Positions 6,399-9,624 of a stretch of 9,624 nt of DNA are shown here, piece after piece (position 1 is the first letter of the stretch; each line of letters opens with the position of its first letter). The translations under genes were made by a program, and so were the position numbers. The notes under the pieces were generated by a model. That model made no database searches, was not told where the DNA came from, and saw only the letters and a program-made list of their open reading frames with translations. The stretch spans positions 1 to 9,624 of the forward strand of contig SMWS01000126.1 in the NCBI GenBank assembly GCA_004356685.1. The letters are read 5' to 3'. The stretch comes from Deltaproteobacteria bacterium (lineage in GTDB: Bacteria; Desulfobacterota_D; UBA1144; Nemesobacterales; N074bin48).

Positions 6399-9300
6399 AA
6401 TTTACAAAATTTATTTAAACAAAAGGATTTTTAGAATAAAGATATTACTTCTTGGGTTATTTGCCCTGTTTTTTTCAGGCGGGCATTTTTTAATAAACGA
6501 TTCACTGAGCGATCCTATTATTCATAACGAGGTAGAAGATCTTAATATCCTTATCTCCGAATTTATTGGTAGTAATCCCAATGTTCTTTTTGTTCTGGAT
6601 GGTTCTCTTTCCATGGCAGATAACTTTACGGGTGCCCAGATAGGAAACTGGGACAGGTTGGTGTCAATAAATGGTGATAATCCAAGGGGTAGTGTTATAA
6701 ATGCATGCAACACCTTCCAAAATGTAGACACAAATTTCGCAAGAGTCCATTGCATGGGCAACGCCTCTGGAACAAATCCCTGTGGAAGTATAGCATGTAC
6801 CGGTCAGGTCGGCGCATGCGAACAACCCACAGATTTTGCGCAGTTCGTTGGCTGTATTGAAGATACATATTCCTCGGTAATTAATATTAACGATTTATAT
6901 AATACAGTTATTCCCAATGCCTGTTTACGAGATGGGGGTATTACCGTTAATCCCCTAATAGAATGTGGTTCAAGTCTTGAGCGCGCCCGTGCTGCGGCGT
7001 CGCTTGAAGTTCACGCGCTACAGCTGGCTAATGTTGCAGATTCATCTAATTTTCCTCTCAATTGTGCAGCTGCAAACTGTGGTGGAACTAATAAATCCTG
7101 CAATACAGATACTGAAAAAGCTAACTTCGAGGCCTGTTTGGGAGGGAGTACTTTCGGCGGGGGTACGACGCCGCAGCACTCGGCCTGCTCGCTCAGCAGT
7201 GATTGCCAGTTAGGGAACTGCTGCTCGACGTTCGACTCGCTGTGCCACGCTAGCAGCGATGGTATCACCGACTCTCACGGGGACTCCTGCGTTGGAGCAT
7301 CCACGAGGATACAGCCCACAGTTCAGCCCTGTACATCAGGTGAATTGTGTTCAAGAGGCATATACGGAAGCACACGCATGGATGGAGCTCTAAGCACAAT
7401 CTTTGACTTTTTGGATGCCGACGATTCTCTTGATGATTTAATGTGCGATGATACGAATATGATATTTGACGGAGTAAACTCATCTATAAGTTGTAAGGAT
7501 TTTATGTACACTCCGTTTCGCGATGTAAGTGGGATTTCCGGAGATTGTTCGTCTGGAGACCCTGACCAGCTTCCAATTACCGGTGCAAGCGACATAGATC
7601 TTATAGATGTATTGACTTCTGACGATGCTCAGGCTTTAGAAATGAGGTTTAGGTCGATGATCTTTTCAGGTTCCAGCGCAACTATTAGTTCAGGTGGGTT
7701 TGCAGGAGATACCGCGCAGGCTCTGCAAAATGTCTGGGATTTCTACGACTGCCGTAATGCCGGGGGTCGTACACCTCTTGCAAGAGCCATGGGTTTTGAT
7801 GACAACAGCAGCAGTTCTTCAGGCTTCAGACCAGATGCTATAAGCGCCTTTAAAAGCGAGCTTCAAACCGACCCGGCAGTATTATGCAGGCCGCAGTTTG
7901 TTATTTTGATCTCAGACGGTGAGGATACCAGGTCCGGGGATTGTGGTGAATTATCTGGTTCATGTTCTACGACTCCGGCAATAACGGGTAATGCAAACCG
8001 TAGAAGTTCTATCCAGGCTGTGAGCAATCTAAGAACACACTACGTAAGAAATCCATTTACAAACGACGGACAGCAGATACAAAGTGAAGTTCTTACCTTT
8101 GTAATCGGTATGGGGATAAACGATATACAGGGGAAAAGAACTTTAAACGCTATGGCTCTTGCTGGCGGAACTCATACAACAGGAATAATTCAGCACGAGA
8201 ATCCAATTGGTAGTATTACTCCTGGCGTTAGTATAAACAGTTTGCTCTCAGGCGGAAGTGTATTCGATCCTTTCAAAGCATTGGCGCGCACGGATGGTCT
8301 TAGTACAAATCCAACTAATGCGACATTACAGGGTTGCTTAACTCCTAATGAGAATCGATTCATCACCGCTCCCAATTCCGGAGCTCATTGTCATATCGGT
8401 GGCGAGAGTATTTTTTTCAACGCCTTTTTTAATACTGGAGATCCATTTCCTGTTGGAGAACCTTTTGAGAATGAAGAGTTTGCCTTCTTTGTAAGTAACC
8501 CTGAGGAGCTATTCAATGCCCTTCAGACAATATTTACATTTGTTGAAAGCTTTGCTATCTCTGGTGGTTCTCCTACAGCCCCTGCTTCTTCTACTGCTGT
8601 ATTCCTGCGCGACAGGATTTACCTTACTGTTTTACAGCCACGGTTGGGAGAGCCTATCTGGCAGGGGCGCCTGGCACTCTACGGGTTTGTTGACGACCCG
8701 GCTAATCCGGGAGGCAAGGTTATAGTCAGAAAACCTAATCCTGGTGAGGACTTAAGCGATGCTGCAACGGTGGAGGCACTAAACATTTTTGATGATATAG
8801 GTGGACTTGGTGTTAATGCACGAGAGTATTTTTGGGAGGCTGGAAAGAAACTTGCAGAAAGGGATCTTATAGGCGATGAGAGGAAAATTTTTACTATAAA
8901 GTTTGATCCTGATCCCCCTGATCCTACAATGATTGATTCTGCAGAACTGGATACAAGTTCGGAAGGTCTGAGGTTTATTGGAGAAAGAATCCCGTTTTCG
9001 GATCAGCTTTTTCCAACGGTGATAACCGCTCTTACCCCTGAGCACTTTTCTATAAGCGATGCAGATGTCGATCCCGATGGTGACCTTGCTATTCCTGCAT
9101 TATGTACAAGCAACTGTCCATCGGGTGTTGGCGAAGCGTGTGAACTGGGCGTTACCGATCAGACATGTAAAACCTGCGTAAAAGATTGTTTAAGAGACGA
9201 GATCGTAAGATTTTTTAGCGGTGCTACAGGCATTATTCCTTCGGCGGATGCGCTTGGTGAGCCTGATTTTGGTAGTTGTCCAGCAGATACTGAAAAAGAT

Positions 9301-9624
9301 GTAATTGGTTGTGATTGTTTTGATTTAGACGTGAATCCTTCCGGAGGCTTTGAAAATTGCTCTGTGCGCCTGGGTGATTTGTTTCATTCAACGCCTGTAG
9401 TTGTTTCTTCGCCAAATCCTTTTTTCTTCGATACTGGATTTTCTAATTTTGTAAACAGGTTTATAAGAAGAACTTCGGCTCTGTATATAGGTTCTAACAG
9501 CGGCGCCATACATGCATTCCACGCCGGTGAACTCCAAGAAAATACTCCATCAGACCAGACTGTTCTTCCGGCAACAAATCCATTTACCAATGAAGACGAG
9601 TTTATACCTTTCTTTGACGAAGGC
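6388..9624 (+). CDS. pilY1: PilY1-like pilus tip adhesin, VWA domain plus beta-propeller (3' end outside window)
   Basis: Open through the window's last base (1079 codons, no stop). PilY1 proteins cap type IV pili and act in adhesion, pilus extension and surface sensing. A basic N-terminus and hydrophobic segment (about 18-32) form a signal peptide. The VWA domain has MIDAS DGSLS (D71, S73, S75), GGRTPLA (T462) and ISDGEDT (D510), so all metal-site motifs are present. About 386 residues with 24 cysteines lie between S75 and T462, far more than the usual spacing. PilY1-typical segments follow: IWQGRLALY (W758), REYFWEAGKKLAERD, then DADVDPDGD (891-899; DxDxDxxxD, a possible calcium site). A block of 10 cysteines (906-991) precedes the propeller start LGDLFHSTPVVV (995-1006) and LYIGSNSGAIHAF. 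AGGGGGA (6377-6383) precedes the ATG inside pilX, implying translational coupling. Confidence 0.88.
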   Translation, partial: MFTKIYKIYLNKRIFRIKILLLGLFALFFSGGHFLINDSLSDPIIHNEVEDLNILISEFIGSNPNVLFVLDGSLSMADNFTGAQIGNWDRLVSINGDNPRGSVINACNTFQNVDTNFARVHCMGNASGTNPCGSIACTGQVGACEQPTDFAQFVGCIEDTYSSVININDLYNTVIPNACLRDGGITVNPLIECGSSLERARAAASLEVHALQLANVADSSNFPLNCAAANCGGTNKSCNTDTEKANFEACLGGSTFGGGTTPQHSACSLSSDCQLGNCCSTFDSLCHASSDGITDSHGDSCVGASTRIQPTVQPCTSGELCSRGIYGSTRMDGALSTIFDFLDADDSLDDLMCDDTNMIFDGVNSSISCKDFMYTPFRDVSGISGDCSSGDPDQLPITGASDIDLIDVLTSDDAQALEMRFRSMIFSGSSATISSGGFAGDTAQALQNVWDFYDCRNAGGRTPLARAMGFDDNSSSSSGFRPDAISAFKSELQTDPAVLCRPQFVILISDGEDTRSGDCGELSGSCSTTPAITGNANRRSSIQAVSNLRTHYVRNPFTNDGQQIQSEVLTFVIGMGINDIQGKRTLNAMALAGGTHTTGIIQHENPIGSITPGVSINSLLSGGSVFDPFKALARTDGLSTNPTNATLQGCLTPNENRFITAPNSGAHCHIGGESIFFNAFFNTGDPFPVGEPFENEEFAFFVSNPEELFNALQTIFTFVESFAISGGSPTAPASSTAVFLRDRIYLTVLQPRLGEPIWQGRLALYGFVDDPANPGGKVIVRKPNPGEDLSDAATVEALNIFDDIGGLGVNAREYFWEAGKKLAERDLIGDERKIFTIKFDPDPPDPTMIDSAELDTSSEGLRFIGERIPFSDQLFPTVITALTPEHFSISDADVDPDGDLAIPALCTSNCPSGVGEACELGVTDQTCKTCVKDCLRDEIVRFFSGATGIIPSADALGEPDFGSCPADTEKDVIGCDCFDLDVNPSGGFENCSVRLGDLFHSTPVVVSSPNPFFFDTGFSNFVNRFIRRTSALYIGSNSGAIHAFHAGELQENTPSDQTVLPATNPFTNEDEFIPFFDEG
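7106..9298 (+). repeat. 15-bp direct repeat at 7106-7120 and 9284-9298 within pilY1
   Basis: CAGATACTGAAAAAG occurs exactly at both sites, 2.2 kb apart and in the same reading frame. Both copies encode DTEK within a similar setting: SCNTDTEK in the VWA insert and SCPADTEK in the pre-propeller cysteine block. By my rough estimate an exact 15-mer pair in a 3.2-kb gene is unlikely by chance. The two cysteine-rich blocks may share ancestry, though the similarity does not extend far. Confidence 0.45.
7141..7260 (+). other. GC-rich patch encoding a Cys-knot-like segment of PilY1
   Basis: By hand count 76 of 120 bases (63%) are G or C, against about 40% in neighbouring parts of the gene. Codons rare elsewhere in the window (ACG, TCG, CCG, CTG, GCC, TGC) cluster here. 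The patch encodes C267, C273, C278, C279 and C286, with C301 just after it: C-x5-C-x4-CC-x6-C-x14-C, similar to Dickkopf N-terminal-type cysteine patterns seen in secreted proteins. A shorter GC-rich run occurs at about 6979-7032. The reading frame is intact throughout. Confidence 0.5.

Noticed and set aside
6965..7595. Overlapping open frames on both strands around the Cys-rich part of pilY1
   Set aside because: They are explained by the local GC-rich composition, which removes stop codons in other frames. The pilY1 frame continues unbroken and keeps its Cys pattern.
8516..8725. 69-codon + strand frame with a Leu-rich N-terminus
   Set aside because: Looks like a small membrane protein, but it is a frame-shifted reading of the conserved PilY1 segment around IWQGRLALY.

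Overview
The window looks like chromosomal DNA from an AT-rich Gram-negative bacterium that makes type IVa pili. The minor-pilin/PilY1 cluster implies an outer membrane. A short housekeeping run tmk-holB-metG beside pilus genes fits the broad 'deltaproteobacterial' (Desulfobacterota-like) lineages or an uncultured relative. The sequence alone does not settle the taxon. I see no mobile element, tRNA, rRNA or CRISPR array.

Layout, all on the + strand. Positions 1-309 carry no gene but include a perfect 12-bp inverted repeat. Positions 310-3501 hold three tightly spaced housekeeping genes: thymidylate kinase (tmk), DNA polymerase III delta' subunit (holB) and a short, zinc-less methionyl-tRNA synthetase (metG, TTG start). 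Positions 3502-3836 are a gene-free regulatory stretch. It holds several palindromes and ends in a near-consensus sigma-54 (-24/-12) promoter about 12 bp before the expected transcription start. Positions 3837-9624 hold a compact operon: pilV-like, pilW-like and pilX-like minor prepilins, then a PilY1-like tip adhesin that is still open at the window edge (at least 1079 residues).

How the genes work together. PilV, PilW and PilX homologues form, with PilY1, the priming and tip complex of type IVa pili. PilY1 carries an N-terminal von Willebrand A (VWA) domain with a complete MIDAS metal site and the start of the C-terminal beta-propeller. The sigma-54 promoter, with paired palindromes about 100-140 bp upstream of the expected start, suggests control by an NtrC/PilR-type enhancer-binding protein.

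The most unusual item is the PilY1-like protein. Its VWA domain is split by about 386 residues containing 24 cysteines, including a Dickkopf-like cysteine-knot segment encoded by an unusually GC-rich patch (63% over 120 bp by my count). A second block of 10 cysteines sits just before the beta-propeller. PilV and PilW also carry cysteine clusters, so the pilus tip may be heavily disulfide-bonded.
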